Positions 43,724 through 52,576 are shown, numbered from the stretch's first letter. The stretch is DNA of 64,000 nucleotides from Orenia metallireducens (GCF_003001995.1 NZ_PVNB01000008.1:1-64000); one strand, 5' to 3'. A program made the numbers and translations. The notes: generated from the letters alone by a model not told the origin.

Positions 43724-44561
43724 AGTTATTAGCTATGCTTTACTCTTTATTATCTTAGTAAGTACTTTGTTTTCATTAGAGGGTTCTGCTAATAATAATT
43801 TGAGATTAAGGAAGATTAAGGGAGAAGTCTATTATAAGAAGACTTTTTTAATCTTCTCTTCTGATTGGAGAAAGGTTGATAGTATAGCGGATGTAGAGGT
43901 TGGAGACCTAATTAAAACCTTAGAAGGTAGTAAAGCAGAGCTTATCTTTGGTGAAGATGCAAGGGTTTTAGTCAAAAGCAACTCCAAACTGAAGATAGTC
44001 AAGAATAGAGGAGGCAAGGTTGACTATAAGAAGGTTAAACTTAGCATAGGAGAGATTATAGTTAAGTTTATCAATGAGGGGATTAAGAAGAAGGAGTTTG
44101 AAGTAGATACCCCTTCGGCAGTAGCTGGAGTACGAGGAACACTATTTAGTGTTAAGGTTGGAAAAGATAAAGAGGTTGAGGTAGCTGTTAGAAAAGGAAG
44201 AGTAGAAGTTGGTAACTCTGCTGGAGAGGTAATGGTAGTTGCAGGAGAGTTGGCCCAGGTAAAGAGTAAGAGAGTTAAGGCAAAACTGAATAAACTTGGC
44301 TCAAAGGAGCAGAGTAAGTGGGATGAAGAGAAAAAGTGGTTAGAAAAGATAAATAAATGGAGCAAAGAGGTTAAAGCTAAAGAGCAAAAAGAGATTAAAG
44401 AAAAGGCTCAGGATAAAGTAACAGATAAGAGTAATTATGAAAATAAATCTAAAAATCAAGGTAATAATAAAGAAAAAGATAAAAATAAGGACAAAGGTAA
44501 AGATAAAAGCCGAGGTAGAAGCAGGGGTAAGAGTAAAAGTGGAGGCAGAAAAGATAGATAA
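43707..44561 (+). CDS. Exported FecR-domain protein with a basic low-complexity tail
   Basis: A 284-residue protein. A signal peptide or anchor (about 1-28) is followed by a FecR-like domain (about 33-185) with GDLIKTLEGSKAELIF and the hallmark VDTPSAVAGVRGTLFSV. The last 90 residues are dominated by K, E, D, N, then R, S and G, and are probably disordered; such a basic tail could bind the cell wall or other polyanions. FecR domains of this stand-alone kind are often encoded beside CHASE2 cyclases. The start overlaps the cyclase gene; SD AGGGAGGAG lies inside that gene. Minus-strand frames here are shadows. Confidence 0.85.
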   Translation: MERSFRVISYALLFIILVSTLFSLEGSANNNLRLRKIKGEVYYKKTFLIFSSDWRKVDSIADVEVGDLIKTLEGSKAELIFGEDARVLVKSNSKLKIVKNRGGKVDYKKVKLSIGEIIVKFINEGIKKKEFEVDTPSAVAGVRGTLFSVKVGKDKEVEVAVRKGRVEVGNSAGEVMVVAGELAQVKSKRVKAKLNKLGSKEQSKWDEEKKWLEKINKWSKEVKAKEQKEIKEKAQDKVTDKSNYENKSKNQGNNKEKDKNKDKGKDKSRGRSRGKSKSGGRKDR

Positions 44562-44572
44562 GGGGGATAAAG

Positions 44573-45226
44573 GTGCCAAAGAATTTTTTGAGAAATTTTA
44601 TTCTCTTTCAAGATATGAATGAGCAAGAGTTAGAGGAGTTAAGTAAGATAACTTATCAAAGGGTTTATGATAAGAATGAGATTATCTTCTTAGAAGGAGA
44701 GGTAGGTGATGCTGTTTATCTGATTTTAGATGGATTGATTAAAGTCTTTAGAACTGTTGAGAGTGGTAGAGAGAAGACTTTGGTCTTGTTGGGGCAGTGG
44801 GAATTTTTCGGTGAAATGGCTTTACTAGATAAGAGTCTTCGTTCAGCATCAATTCAGGCTATGAAAACATCACAGTTATTAGTGATAGATAGAGAGAAGT
44901 TCAATGGCTTGTTACTTAAATTTCCTCAGATTTCTCTAAAGATTATAGTAACTCTATCGAATAGATTAAGAGAAGCCAATAATCAGATTAAAGCACTTAC
45001 CTTTAAGAGTGTTAAAGAACGCCTTCATCTGGTCTTATTGGATTTGGCTGATAAGTATGGAGAGATAGCTGAGGAAGGGACAGTAATAACTAAGAAGATT
45101 ACCCATCAGGAGTTGGCTAATTTAGTAGGGACAACTAGAGAGACGATTACTAAGTTGTTAAATGAGTTGATAGAGAAAGGTATAATTATCGTTAAGCAGA
45201 GATATTTGATTTTAGTAGATAAATAG
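44573..45226 (+). CDS. Crp/Fnr-family transcription regulator
   Basis: A 217-residue cytosolic regulator with an N-terminal cyclic-nucleotide-binding domain (about 10-125) and a C-terminal winged helix (about 145-215, recognition region HQELANLVGTTRETITKLL). The phosphate-binding cassette GEMALLDKSLRSA keeps Gly80, Glu81, Arg90 and Ser91, the residues that hold cAMP in Crp. There are no Fnr-type cysteines at the N-terminus. Being the last gene of the cyclase operon, it is a good candidate for the receptor of the cAMP made by the cyclase. It starts at GTG with SD AAGGGGGAT. Confidence 0.9.
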   Translation: MPKNFLRNFILFQDMNEQELEELSKITYQRVYDKNEIIFLEGEVGDAVYLILDGLIKVFRTVESGREKTLVLLGQWEFFGEMALLDKSLRSASIQAMKTSQLLVIDREKFNGLLLKFPQISLKIIVTLSNRLREANNQIKALTFKSVKERLHLVLLDLADKYGEIAEEGTVITKKITHQELANLVGTTRETITKLLNELIEKGIIIVKQRYLILVDK

Positions 45227-45291
45227 TAATTCTGGGATGATAAGGTCTGATTGAGTTGTAAAATAGTTGTATAGCAGTTCAATAAAAGCAG

Positions 45292-45323
45292 CAAAAGAGA
45301 TGGCTTTAAAGCCATCTCTTTTG
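45292..45323 (+). terminator. Terminator of the cyclase-FecR-Crp operon
   Basis: A perfect 16+16 palindrome (CAAAAGAGATGGCTTT and its reverse complement) ends in TTTTG. Confidence 0.85.
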
Positions 45324-45371
45324 TATAACTTTACCATTTGTATAGTTCAATCCTACTTAATTGCTGAGAAC

Positions 45372-47042
45372 TTAAGAGTTAAGTAACTTATCAGCACGAT
45401 AATTAAGATATTCTTCTAAATTAGTATAACCGTCTTGATTTTGATCTGTAGAAGCATCTGATGAATCATTAAAATTAAGACCGTGGTTACTTTCCCAGCT
45501 ATCTGGCATACCGTCTTGATCAGTATCAGTAGGTGCTGTTGTTGACTCTAACTCTGGCCAACCACCTACCTCCTCCTGAGAATCAATGATATTACCAGTT
45601 CCATCTTTAACATCATTGATAATACGTATATCAACATCATCTCTAGGAAAAGCTCCAGCAGATGCTAAGACATTATCATAAGCTTCATCAGCACGTTCAA
45701 GTGTAACAGCAACATTACCAATTATGAATTTACTAGTCTGTTTGTATTCTGAGATAATAGCTGATTCACTTTGACCAAATAGGTTTTTAAAACTGTATTT
45801 TACTAAACTATATGGGTCAGATGGCTCATCTTCATCTAAAGAGTTACCAGCAAAATAGCCCTCAGCTTTAGCAGCTTGTTCATAGAAGATATAGGACTTA
45901 CTTGATGAGTCAGGCCCTGACTTAAAGTAGTTATTGATAAAATTATAATGACTTACTGAATCTTTATCAGCATTATAGGCACCATGTGAACCACCCCAGT
46001 TATAGATGACATTATTCTCAAAATCAGCATATAAACCAACTGAATCTTCTTGATAACTAAGATAATTGCCTGGTCTAGGGGTTCTATTATTATGATGTGC
46101 CCAAAGGTTATGATGGAAAGTATATTCTGCTCCTTGTTCTCCACGGACTAAAGAACCATAGCCATGTTCACCTTTATGATGATAGGAATTATTCAAACTT
46201 TGACTTATGATACTATACTGTATCGTTACATTATCACTTTCACTTACTGATAAAGTTTCGTCGATAGACCAACTTGCTGAAACATGATCTAAAATTACAT
46301 TTTCAGATTGATTAACCCAAAGTGAGTCGACCTCAGGTTTACTGTTTGTAGCATCTCCTAATCTAAAGCGCATAAATCTAATGATAACATTATTTGCATT
46401 TATTACAGTACCATAGTTGGCAACACAGATACCATCACCTGGAGCAGTCTGACCTGCAATGGTTAGATCGCCATTTTTAATATTTAATTGTGATTTTAAA
46501 TGGATAGTTCCTGAGACAGCAAAAACAATAGTTCTTGGATCATCACTTTGTTCGATTCCATATCTTAAACTACCTTCTCCACTATCATTTAAATTTGTTA
46601 CAACATAGACATCGCCACCTCTACCACCAATTGTATTGGCTCCAGCACCTTCAGCAGTAGGAAAAGCTAATGCAGAAATACTATCAAGACTATCAGAGAT
46701 TTCAAAAGTAATGCTCTTAGTTTCAACTACTATACCATCGCTATCTTTGACCTTAATAACTAAAGTATGTTCACCAATAGAGCTTATCTCAGTAGACTGC
46801 TCATAAGCAACACCATCTAAAGTAATTTGAATAAGATAATTATTATCAACGTTACCACTTAATGTAACCTTTGGGGTAACTGAATCAATATAAACAGCAC
46901 CACCTTTAACCCCTGCAACATTAATTGTAACTGAACTACTATCATTAGTAACATCACTACTACCATCACAAGCTGACAACAAAATTACAGCTATCAACAT
47001 AGTAAAAATCAATAAATAACTTTTCTGTTCTGTTAATTTCAT
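45372..47042 (-). CDS. Pectate lyase-like lipoprotein (PL1 type) with Ca-binding C-terminus
   Basis: A 556-residue surface lipoprotein; the lipobox is LLSAC at about 21-25. About 35-115 is an Ig-like domain. About 125-430 is a right-handed parallel beta-helix with GAGANTIGGRGGDVYVV, TIVFAVSGTI, LTIAGQTAPGDGI and DHVSASWSIDE, matching pectate lyases of the PL1 (PelB/PL1_2) group that cut polygalacturonate by beta-elimination. About 510-545 holds two D-x-D-x-DG calcium loops (DTDQDGMPD, STDQNQDGYTNLEEYL), as in thrombospondin-3 or dockerin-like tails. Its neighbours are a second lipoprotein and a pectinesterase. SD AAGGTGG. Confidence 0.85.
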   Translation of the reverse strand: MKLTEQKSYLLIFTMLIAVILLSACDGSSDVTNDSSSVTINVAGVKGGAVYIDSVTPKVTLSGNVDNNYLIQITLDGVAYEQSTEISSIGEHTLVIKVKDSDGIVVETKSITFEISDSLDSISALAFPTAEGAGANTIGGRGGDVYVVTNLNDSGEGSLRYGIEQSDDPRTIVFAVSGTIHLKSQLNIKNGDLTIAGQTAPGDGICVANYGTVINANNVIIRFMRFRLGDATNSKPEVDSLWVNQSENVILDHVSASWSIDETLSVSESDNVTIQYSIISQSLNNSYHHKGEHGYGSLVRGEQGAEYTFHHNLWAHHNNRTPRPGNYLSYQEDSVGLYADFENNVIYNWGGSHGAYNADKDSVSHYNFINNYFKSGPDSSSKSYIFYEQAAKAEGYFAGNSLDEDEPSDPYSLVKYSFKNLFGQSESAIISEYKQTSKFIIGNVAVTLERADEAYDNVLASAGAFPRDDVDIRIINDVKDGTGNIIDSQEEVGGWPELESTTAPTDTDQDGMPDSWESNHGLNFNDSSDASTDQNQDGYTNLEEYLNYRADKLLNS

Positions 47043-47424
47043 ATGTTTACCACCTTTTATTTAATGGTTATTTTAAATCCTCTAAATTGCTTAAATATTC
47101 CTACTAATAGATATAATAGATGTACCTGACTCTAAAGCCAGTTCTTTATCTTTAGATTATATAATTTTAAATTTGCTGCTAATTCTCATAGTTTAAAAAT
47201 AATAGGAAATCTTATTCCAAGGTCACAAACCTATATAGGTAGGTTTGTAAATTTTAACTGAAATTTTCATCTTTCTTAAGTGGAAGAGAGGGGAACTAAA
47301 ATTAAACTTATAATAATATTAAAGATATAAATTAAAAATCTTATAGATAACACCCCCACAGATAGAATGTGGGGGCAATAAGAAAAGATAAAGTACCTTT
47401 CTTTATAATATTATATTTAATCTC
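47043..47424. other. 382-base gap between two pectin-locus lipoprotein genes
   Basis: No gene. An inverted repeat ACAAACCTA (47225-47233) and TAGGTTTGT (47240-47248) lies upstream of the lyase gene and could be part of its regulation. CCCCCACA (47353-47360) and TGTGGGGG (47368-47375) form a GC-rich hairpin 50 bases after the stop of the next gene, listed separately. Confidence 0.5.
47353..47375 (-). terminator. Probable terminator of the Ig-like lipoprotein gene
   Basis: A GC-rich 8-bp stem with a 7-base loop, 50 bases past the stop codon on the minus strand. The following bases are TGTTATC, only weakly T-rich. Confidence 0.55.
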
Positions 47425-48426
47425 TTAATTTTCTAATGTAGAAAATATAACATCATCCATATATACTTGAGCATATTTATTAGAATAGAATATAAAGCTA
47501 CTTGGATTCTCTAAAGCACTAATATCAATTGTTAGAACTTCTTCATTATTTTGATAGATAGAGAAAGTACCATTTTTCCATTGATATACATAATGGTTCC
47601 AAACACTAGTTTTGTTAGTTAATTCAACTGTAGTAGTCTCACCTTCTGGAACAGTTTCACCATTAACTGTAAGGTCACTATCAACTGCAGCGTCAACTTG
47701 TGAACCGTGAAGATATATTCTAAAGAATCTATTACCACTAGAATCACGCATATCAAATTTTAAACGATATGCACCAACCTTAGCGTAAAAGTCTATCTGT
47801 CCTGAAGCCATTGCAGAGTCAACTTTATATCCTAACTGACCATTATCAATACCATCAGGTATACTAGTTTCTAGATCAGCCTCAGTAGGTGCTGGGGCGA
47901 TACTGATGACATTACCATCTCTATCGCTATCCTCAATAATAGCGTAAGTAGTAGCAGTAGTCCAATCACTAGTCACATCTCCATTGTCAAAGTTATCGGT
48001 AAAGACTTCTACAAATTGCGGAGCAGCAATATTAATAGTTGTTGAGGCTGTCAACTCATCATTTACGCTAGCAGTAAGTATAACATCACCTTCTGTATCA
48101 CCAACTGTTACAGTAACAGTTTGACCTGTAGTGTCACTTAGAGTTGCTAAATCAGTCTCATTACCATCTTCATCAGTTAGAGACCAAGTTATATCAGAAC
48201 CACTGATGCTTATATGTTCACCTTTTTGATCTAAACCTACAACAGTAAAGTTATCAGATGTATCACCAGGATTTAAGGTGACAGTATCTGACCCAGCATT
48301 GATTTGTATTGAAGTCAAAACTGGTGTATAATCACTACTTGAACTAGAATCATCATCATCACTGCAAGAAGTTAAGACAAAAGCCATCATAATAATTAAA
48401 GTAAAAATTGATAATTTTTTAAGCAT
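47425..48426 (-). CDS. Lipoprotein with Ig-like domain and probable carbohydrate-binding domain
   Basis: A 333-residue surface lipoprotein; the lipobox is LTSC at about 18-21, followed by a D/S-rich linker. About 33-135 is a BIG2-like Ig domain, and about 138-333 is a beta-sandwich of the LamG/DUF1080-like kind (FTDNFDNGDVTSDWTT ... WNHYVYQWKNGTFSIYQNNEEVL). There is no visible catalytic motif. Its Ig domain is clearly a relative of the one in the pectinesterase next door (shared DYTxVLT, DQKG, SI..SD..WS). A pectin-binding role is likely but inferred from neighbours. SD AAGGGGGAT. Confidence 0.7.
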   Translation of the reverse strand: MLKKLSIFTLIIMMAFVLTSCSDDDDSSSSSDYTPVLTSIQINAGSDTVTLNPGDTSDNFTVVGLDQKGEHISISGSDITWSLTDEDGNETDLATLSDTTGQTVTVTVGDTEGDVILTASVNDELTASTTINIAAPQFVEVFTDNFDNGDVTSDWTTATTYAIIEDSDRDGNVISIAPAPTEADLETSIPDGIDNGQLGYKVDSAMASGQIDFYAKVGAYRLKFDMRDSSGNRFFRIYLHGSQVDAAVDSDLTVNGETVPEGETTTVELTNKTSVWNHYVYQWKNGTFSIYQNNEEVLTIDISALENPSSFIFYSNKYAQVYMDDVIFSTLEN

Positions 48427-48636
48427 TTATATCCCCCTTGTATTATTAAGTTTATATTCCAAATACGGAATAATATTAGTTATAAAGTCTCGACCCTCCT
48501 TTCGCTTATTATTGTACAATCATATTTTAAGGTAATTTAGTTTAATATTTAATTATTAACACCAAATCATAATAATTAAATATATTAGATTTTATATAAA
48601 TTATTTTATCTTAATCTAAAAATAATCTGATTATCT

Positions 48637-49992
48637 TTAGAAGCTAGCATTTACCTGAGCTTCATAATCCCAGTCACCTAAGATAACGTGAGTTGCATAT
48701 TCATCAGCCTGTGTATCAGTTAACTGCTTACGCTTACCTGGATTAGCAGGATCTGCAACAGCACCAGTACCAATATTGTTATATTCTACCATGAGATCAC
48801 TTTCATAAAAATCAGGATAGCTTGAACTCATCTGTTTCCAACCATCTGCAGGTACTTCTGCATCAATGGCTGAATTTAAGATAGCTGTATTTGTTGAGAC
48901 ATCTGTATAACTGTCATAAGCATGCCAGTTTCTGCCCAAATAGGCTGCTGTGATACCATCATCAGCGGTGAAATTACAGTTATTAAAGACAAGGCCTTTC
49001 ATTGAAGCTGCAGTTGCAGGAGCAGTATAATAACCTGTACTGTTATCACGATAGACCATATGGATCTCACTATCCTCAAAGACAGCAGTACCAGCCCCAA
49101 AGATAAAGTCAACAGTTCCTTCTACATAAACATTTTTGTAGTAGTGACGGGCTTTGGTTAATAGATCATCAGAACTCCAATCATAACCACAGTTATCCAT
49201 TAAGGTATCTTGTCGTCCTATGACATTAATATCTTTAAAGGCTACTCGATCACCATTGACATATAATGCTATTGCTTGATGCTCATCATTGTCTTCTCTA
49301 GTATTATAACTATTTTCTATTGTCAAATTTTTAACTGTAACGTCAGAACCATTAATTATTAGGGTACCGGTTTTCTTCATATCTTGACCTTCTGTGCTTT
49401 GATTATAGTAGATAACAGTATTATCTGTACTCTGACCAATGATACGAATATATTGAGAACCTTCACCTATAGTATTTTGTTCATAATATTGGCCATCTTT
49501 TACATAAATAGTATACCAGTCATTAGCAGTTCCATTAGCATCACTAAGAGCATCTCCTAGTGTAGGATACTGATTGCCGTCTTGAGAAGTTAGACTAGAG
49601 TCTACGATAGCATCAGCATCAGGGACGAAATTAGATGCTGCTTCAACAGTTAGAGAGATGGACTTCTTAAAATCACCAGTCTGTGCTGTTAAAGTGACTG
49701 TACCTTCTGCAATAGCAGTTAGGTTAACAGAAAGTCCAGTAATTTTGTCTAGACTGCCAATGCTTTCATCGCTTATTGACCAGTCAGCTGAATCAATACT
49801 CATGGTATTACCCTTCTGGTCAACACCACTAACAGTAAATTGCTGAGTAATACCAACATAAAGTTCACTAGTGTTTGGACTTATTTTTAGATTAGTTAAA
49901 ACTGCAGTATAGTCAGAATCATCTGAACATGCTGCTAATGTTAAGCAAAGAGTTGCGATAAGTAACAATAAAATTAATTTTTTAGATTTGAT
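48637..49992 (-). CDS. Pectinesterase lipoprotein (CE8)
   Basis: A surface lipoprotein of about 451 residues; the lipobox is LAAC. A BIG2-like domain (about 30-118) precedes the right-handed beta-helix pectin methylesterase domain (about 125-450), with GRQDTLMDNCG (Gln, Asp), YVEGTVDFIFGAGTAVFE (catalytic Asp) and AYLGRNWHAY (Arg, Trp). It demethylates pectin for the lyase. The first standard start, TTG at 49968, leaves a signal peptide without basic residues. Upstream in the same frame lies IKSKKLILLL, headed by an ATC codon (49990-49992) 8 bases after AAGGAGG; this near-cognate start restores a normal signal peptide. Confidence 0.88.
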   Translation of the reverse strand: MKSKKLILLLLIATLCLTLAACSDDSDYTAVLTNLKISPNTSELYVGITQQFTVSGVDQKGNTMSIDSADWSISDESIGSLDKITGLSVNLTAIAEGTVTLTAQTGDFKKSISLTVEAASNFVPDADAIVDSSLTSQDGNQYPTLGDALSDANGTANDWYTIYVKDGQYYEQNTIGEGSQYIRIIGQSTDNTVIYYNQSTEGQDMKKTGTLIINGSDVTVKNLTIENSYNTREDNDEHQAIALYVNGDRVAFKDINVIGRQDTLMDNCGYDWSSDDLLTKARHYYKNVYVEGTVDFIFGAGTAVFEDSEIHMVYRDNSTGYYTAPATAASMKGLVFNNCNFTADDGITAAYLGRNWHAYDSYTDVSTNTAILNSAIDAEVPADGWKQMSSSYPDFYESDLMVEYNNIGTGAVADPANPGKRKQLTDTQADEYATHVILGDWDYEAQVNASF

Positions 49993-50147
49993 AACTTAAG
50001 CCTCCTTTTTAAATTAAAAAATTTTTAATAATGACCTCCTCCTGTAAAAGAATTTTTTAATACATCTTTCATTATATTTGATCAATTTAAAATTTTCTAA
50101 GCATATACTGTTAACTTTTAGAACATTCAACATATTCTGTTTTTTCT

Positions 50148-50177
50148 TTGACAGATAGCCATAAATTATTGTAAAAT
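50148..50177 (+). promoter_or_regulatory. Promoter of the AraC-type regulator gene
   Basis: TTGACA (50148-50153), an 18-base spacer and TAAAAT (50172-50177), about 75 bases before the start codon. The divergent pectinesterase promoter must lie in the same 260-base gap. Confidence 0.75.
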
Positions 50178-50251
50178 CACAGTAATAGAACAAATAAATT
50201 TATTGTAGAATACAGCTAAGAATTATCAAATTATATAGAAAGGAGGATTTT

Positions 50252-51094
50252 TTGAAAACTAAACTTGAATTTCTGAAAAAATCTTTTTTTGTAGAAAAAT
50301 CTAGAGTTAAGATTAATTATTCCATGTCAAGTATCCATTACCATAAAAGTTATGAGATATATTATTTGCAGAAGGGTAGTGTTAAGTACTTTATCAAGGA
50401 TAAGGTGTATAATGTAAAAAAAGGTGATCTTGTTTTAATAAATACCTATGATATACATAGAACAGTATATAGTGACTGTTCGGAAAATGATCGGATTGTT
50501 CTTTACTTTAATGATAATTTCATAAGAAATATTAAAAAATTAGAAAAAAATTATGATTTTTTATCAAAAATTCAGAGTAGTAATATACTCCGTCTCAATC
50601 CAAAACAACAGATTATTATTGAAAATATTCTGATTAAAATGCTAAAGGAGTATAATAGTAATGGTGAAGAGAAAGAATTATACTTAAAGATATTTCTCTC
50701 AGAACTATTAATGAGAATTAATAGATATAATAGAGAAAATAGATACATTGATAAAATCAATCCTATGCAGGAAAAGATTATGGAGGTAGTCACCTATATA
50801 AATAATAATTACAGTAAAAAACAAAGTATTTCATTTTTAGCTAAAAGGTTTTCCATCAGTGAATCATACCTAAGTCATCTATTTAAAGATGTAACAGGTT
50901 TTACAGTTATCAATTATATTAATACTGTTAGAATTAAGGAAGCTCAGAGGCTATTAATAAATACTAATAAAACAATTACAGAGATTGCTAATCAGGTTGG
51001 CTTTAATACAATTACTCATTTTGGACGTGTATTTAAGAAATCAATTAATACCTCACCTTCTAAATATAGAAAACTTAATCGTAAAAGAGGTTAG
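50252..51094 (+). CDS. AraC-family transcription regulator of the pectin locus
   Basis: A 280-residue regulator. An N-terminal cupin-like ligand domain (about 15-100, with SSIHYHKSYEIYYL and GDLVLINTYDIHR) and a C-terminal double helix-turn-helix (about 175-278, ISFLAKRFSISESYLSHLFK and ITEIANQVGFNTITHFGRVFK). It is divergent from the pectinesterase gene, so it most likely controls the three pectin lipoproteins in response to a galacturonate-derived ligand. TTG start with SD AAAGGAGGA. Its own promoter lies upstream, and the cobalamin promoter begins 10 bases after its stop. Confidence 0.88.
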   Translation: MKTKLEFLKKSFFVEKSRVKINYSMSSIHYHKSYEIYYLQKGSVKYFIKDKVYNVKKGDLVLINTYDIHRTVYSDCSENDRIVLYFNDNFIRNIKKLEKNYDFLSKIQSSNILRLNPKQQIIIENILIKMLKEYNSNGEEKELYLKIFLSELLMRINRYNRENRYIDKINPMQEKIMEVVTYINNNYSKKQSISFLAKRFSISESYLSHLFKDVTGFTVINYINTVRIKEAQRLLINTNKTITEIANQVGFNTITHFGRVFKKSINTSPSKYRKLNRKRG

Positions 51095-51104
51095 TAAAAG
51101 AGAG

Positions 51105-51133
51105 TTGACAATAGTTACTCTAATCAGTATAAT
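51105..51133 (+). promoter_or_regulatory. Consensus promoter of the cobalamin operon
   Basis: TTGACA (51105-51110), a 17-base spacer and TATAAT (51128-51133). It gives a leader of about 400 bases that contains the riboswitch and terminator. Confidence 0.9.
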
Positions 51134-51200
51134 TGAAAAGAAGAAGAAGTTATACATGTAGTACTAAAATTTTCTGAAGATAAATAAAATTGAATATAAA

Positions 51201-51368
51201 AGTTAGGTGCTTTTAGAGATATCTAAAGGAGAATAGGGAATCGGGTGAAAATCCTGAGCGGACCCGCCACTGTGACTAGAGATAATGGATTATAGTATAC
51301 CACTGAATTTTTTTGATTTGGGAAGGTATAGTCTAATTAGAGCTAGGAGTCAGGAGACCTGCCTAATT
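51201..51368 (+). promoter_or_regulatory. Cobalamin (B12) riboswitch
   Basis: The core elements are in order: AGTTAGGTGC with the P1 strand, GGGAATCGGGTGAAAATCC, the GC-rich C-loop, the B12 box GCCACTGTGA (box at 51266-51272) and the 3' AGTCAGGAGACCTGCCTAA closing segment. It controls the cobT-cbi operon by B12 level, with the terminator downstream as the switch. Confidence 0.97.
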
Positions 51369-51460
51369 TTTAAAGCTTACTTAAGCTTCGGGAGTAAAGA
51401 AAAGTAAGGAGATTGTTCTATAGGGATAGGTATATCTATATTTATATACATTTGTTTTTT

Positions 51461-51499
51461 AGCCCCCTTAATCTTCTTAAGAAGATTAAGGGGGCTTTT
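51461..51499 (+). terminator. Terminator in the riboswitch leader
   Basis: A perfect 18+18 palindrome (AGCCCCCTTAATCTTCTT and its reverse complement) followed by TTTA lies 40 bases before cobT. With B12 bound it would end transcription; an antiterminator is expected between 51370 and 51450. Confidence 0.9.
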
Positions 51500-51535
51500 A
51501 GTTTAAATCAACTTTAAATTATAAAGGAGATAAAG

Positions 51536-52576
51536 ATGAAAATATTAGAGAGAACTTTAAACGAGATTAAAGAGCTAGATCAGGCTAAGATTAGGGAGGC
51601 AAAGCAGAGGTTAGATACTTTGACTAAGCCTCAAGGGAGTTTAGGGAAATTAGAAAAGATAGCAGCTAAGTTAGCTGGAATAACTGGAGATGTATTTGCT
51701 CCAGTTGATTGTAAAGCTCATGTAGTAATGGCTGGAGACCATGGAGTAGTAGAAGAGGGTGTTAGTGCCTTTTCTCAAGAGGTAACGGTAGCCATGATTC
51801 ATAATTTCTTAAATCAAGGTGCTGCTATTAATGTCTTGGCTCAGCAGGTGGGAGCAGAGGTTATAGTGGTAGATGTAGGTGTTGCTCAAGAAGTAGGAGT
51901 AGAAGGCTTAGTGGTTAAGAAGATCAAGGCTGGAACTGATAATTTTACTCAAAAAGCAGCTATGACAGAAGCAGAGGCGATAGCCAGTATAGAGGTAGGA
52001 ATTGAGGTTGTAGAAGGGCTAGTTGATAGAGGGGTTAATTTAATTGGAACTGGTGAGATGGGCATTGGTAATACTACTTCTAGTAGTGCCATTATAGCGG
52101 CTTGCACTGGATTATCAGTAGATGATGTGGTTGGTTATGGGTCAGGGATTGATGATAAAGGTCTTGCTAGAAAGCAAGAGGTGATTAAGCAAGGATTAAA
52201 GTTAAACCAACCAGATAGCAATAATGGGATTGATATTTTAGCTAAAGTAGGTGGTTTAGAGATAGGAGCTATGGCAGGGATGATGTTAGCTGCTGCAGCT
52301 AAGAGAGTACCAGTTATAGTTGATGGAGTGATTTCTGGAGCCGCTGCTTTAATTGCCCAAAAGTTGGAGCCAAAGGTAGTAGGCTATTTAATCCCTTCTC
52401 ATAAGTCAGTAGAGCCAGCCCATATTAAGACCTATGAGACTTTAGGCTTAGAGCCTATGTTGGACTTGGATATGAGATTAGGAGAAGGGACAGGAGCGGT
52501 CTTAGCTATGAATTTAGTAGAAGCAGCCAGTAGAATTATTAAAGAGATGGCTACCTTTGAGGAGATAGGGCTGTAG
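51536..52576 (+). CDS. cobT: Nicotinate-nucleotide--dimethylbenzimidazole phosphoribosyltransferase
   Basis: A 346-residue cytosolic enzyme that makes alpha-ribazole phosphate, the precursor of the lower ligand of cobalamin, from nicotinate mononucleotide and a base. The sequence matches CobT throughout: TKPQGSLGKLE, MAGDHGVVEEGVSAFSQEV, TGEMGIGNTTSSSAI, GAMAGMMLAAA and the catalytic Glu in RLGEGTGAVLA. Length typical. It is the first gene after the cobalamin riboswitch. SD AAAGGAG. It is separated from cbiM by a heptamer hairpin. Confidence 0.96.
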   Translation: MKILERTLNEIKELDQAKIREAKQRLDTLTKPQGSLGKLEKIAAKLAGITGDVFAPVDCKAHVVMAGDHGVVEEGVSAFSQEVTVAMIHNFLNQGAAINVLAQQVGAEVIVVDVGVAQEVGVEGLVVKKIKAGTDNFTQKAAMTEAEAIASIEVGIEVVEGLVDRGVNLIGTGEMGIGNTTSSSAIIAACTGLSVDDVVGYGSGIDDKGLARKQEVIKQGLKLNQPDSNNGIDILAKVGGLEIGAMAGMMLAAAAKRVPVIVDGVISGAAALIAQKLEPKVVGYLIPSHKSVEPAHIKTYETLGLEPMLDLDMRLGEGTGAVLAMNLVEAASRIIKEMATFEEIGL

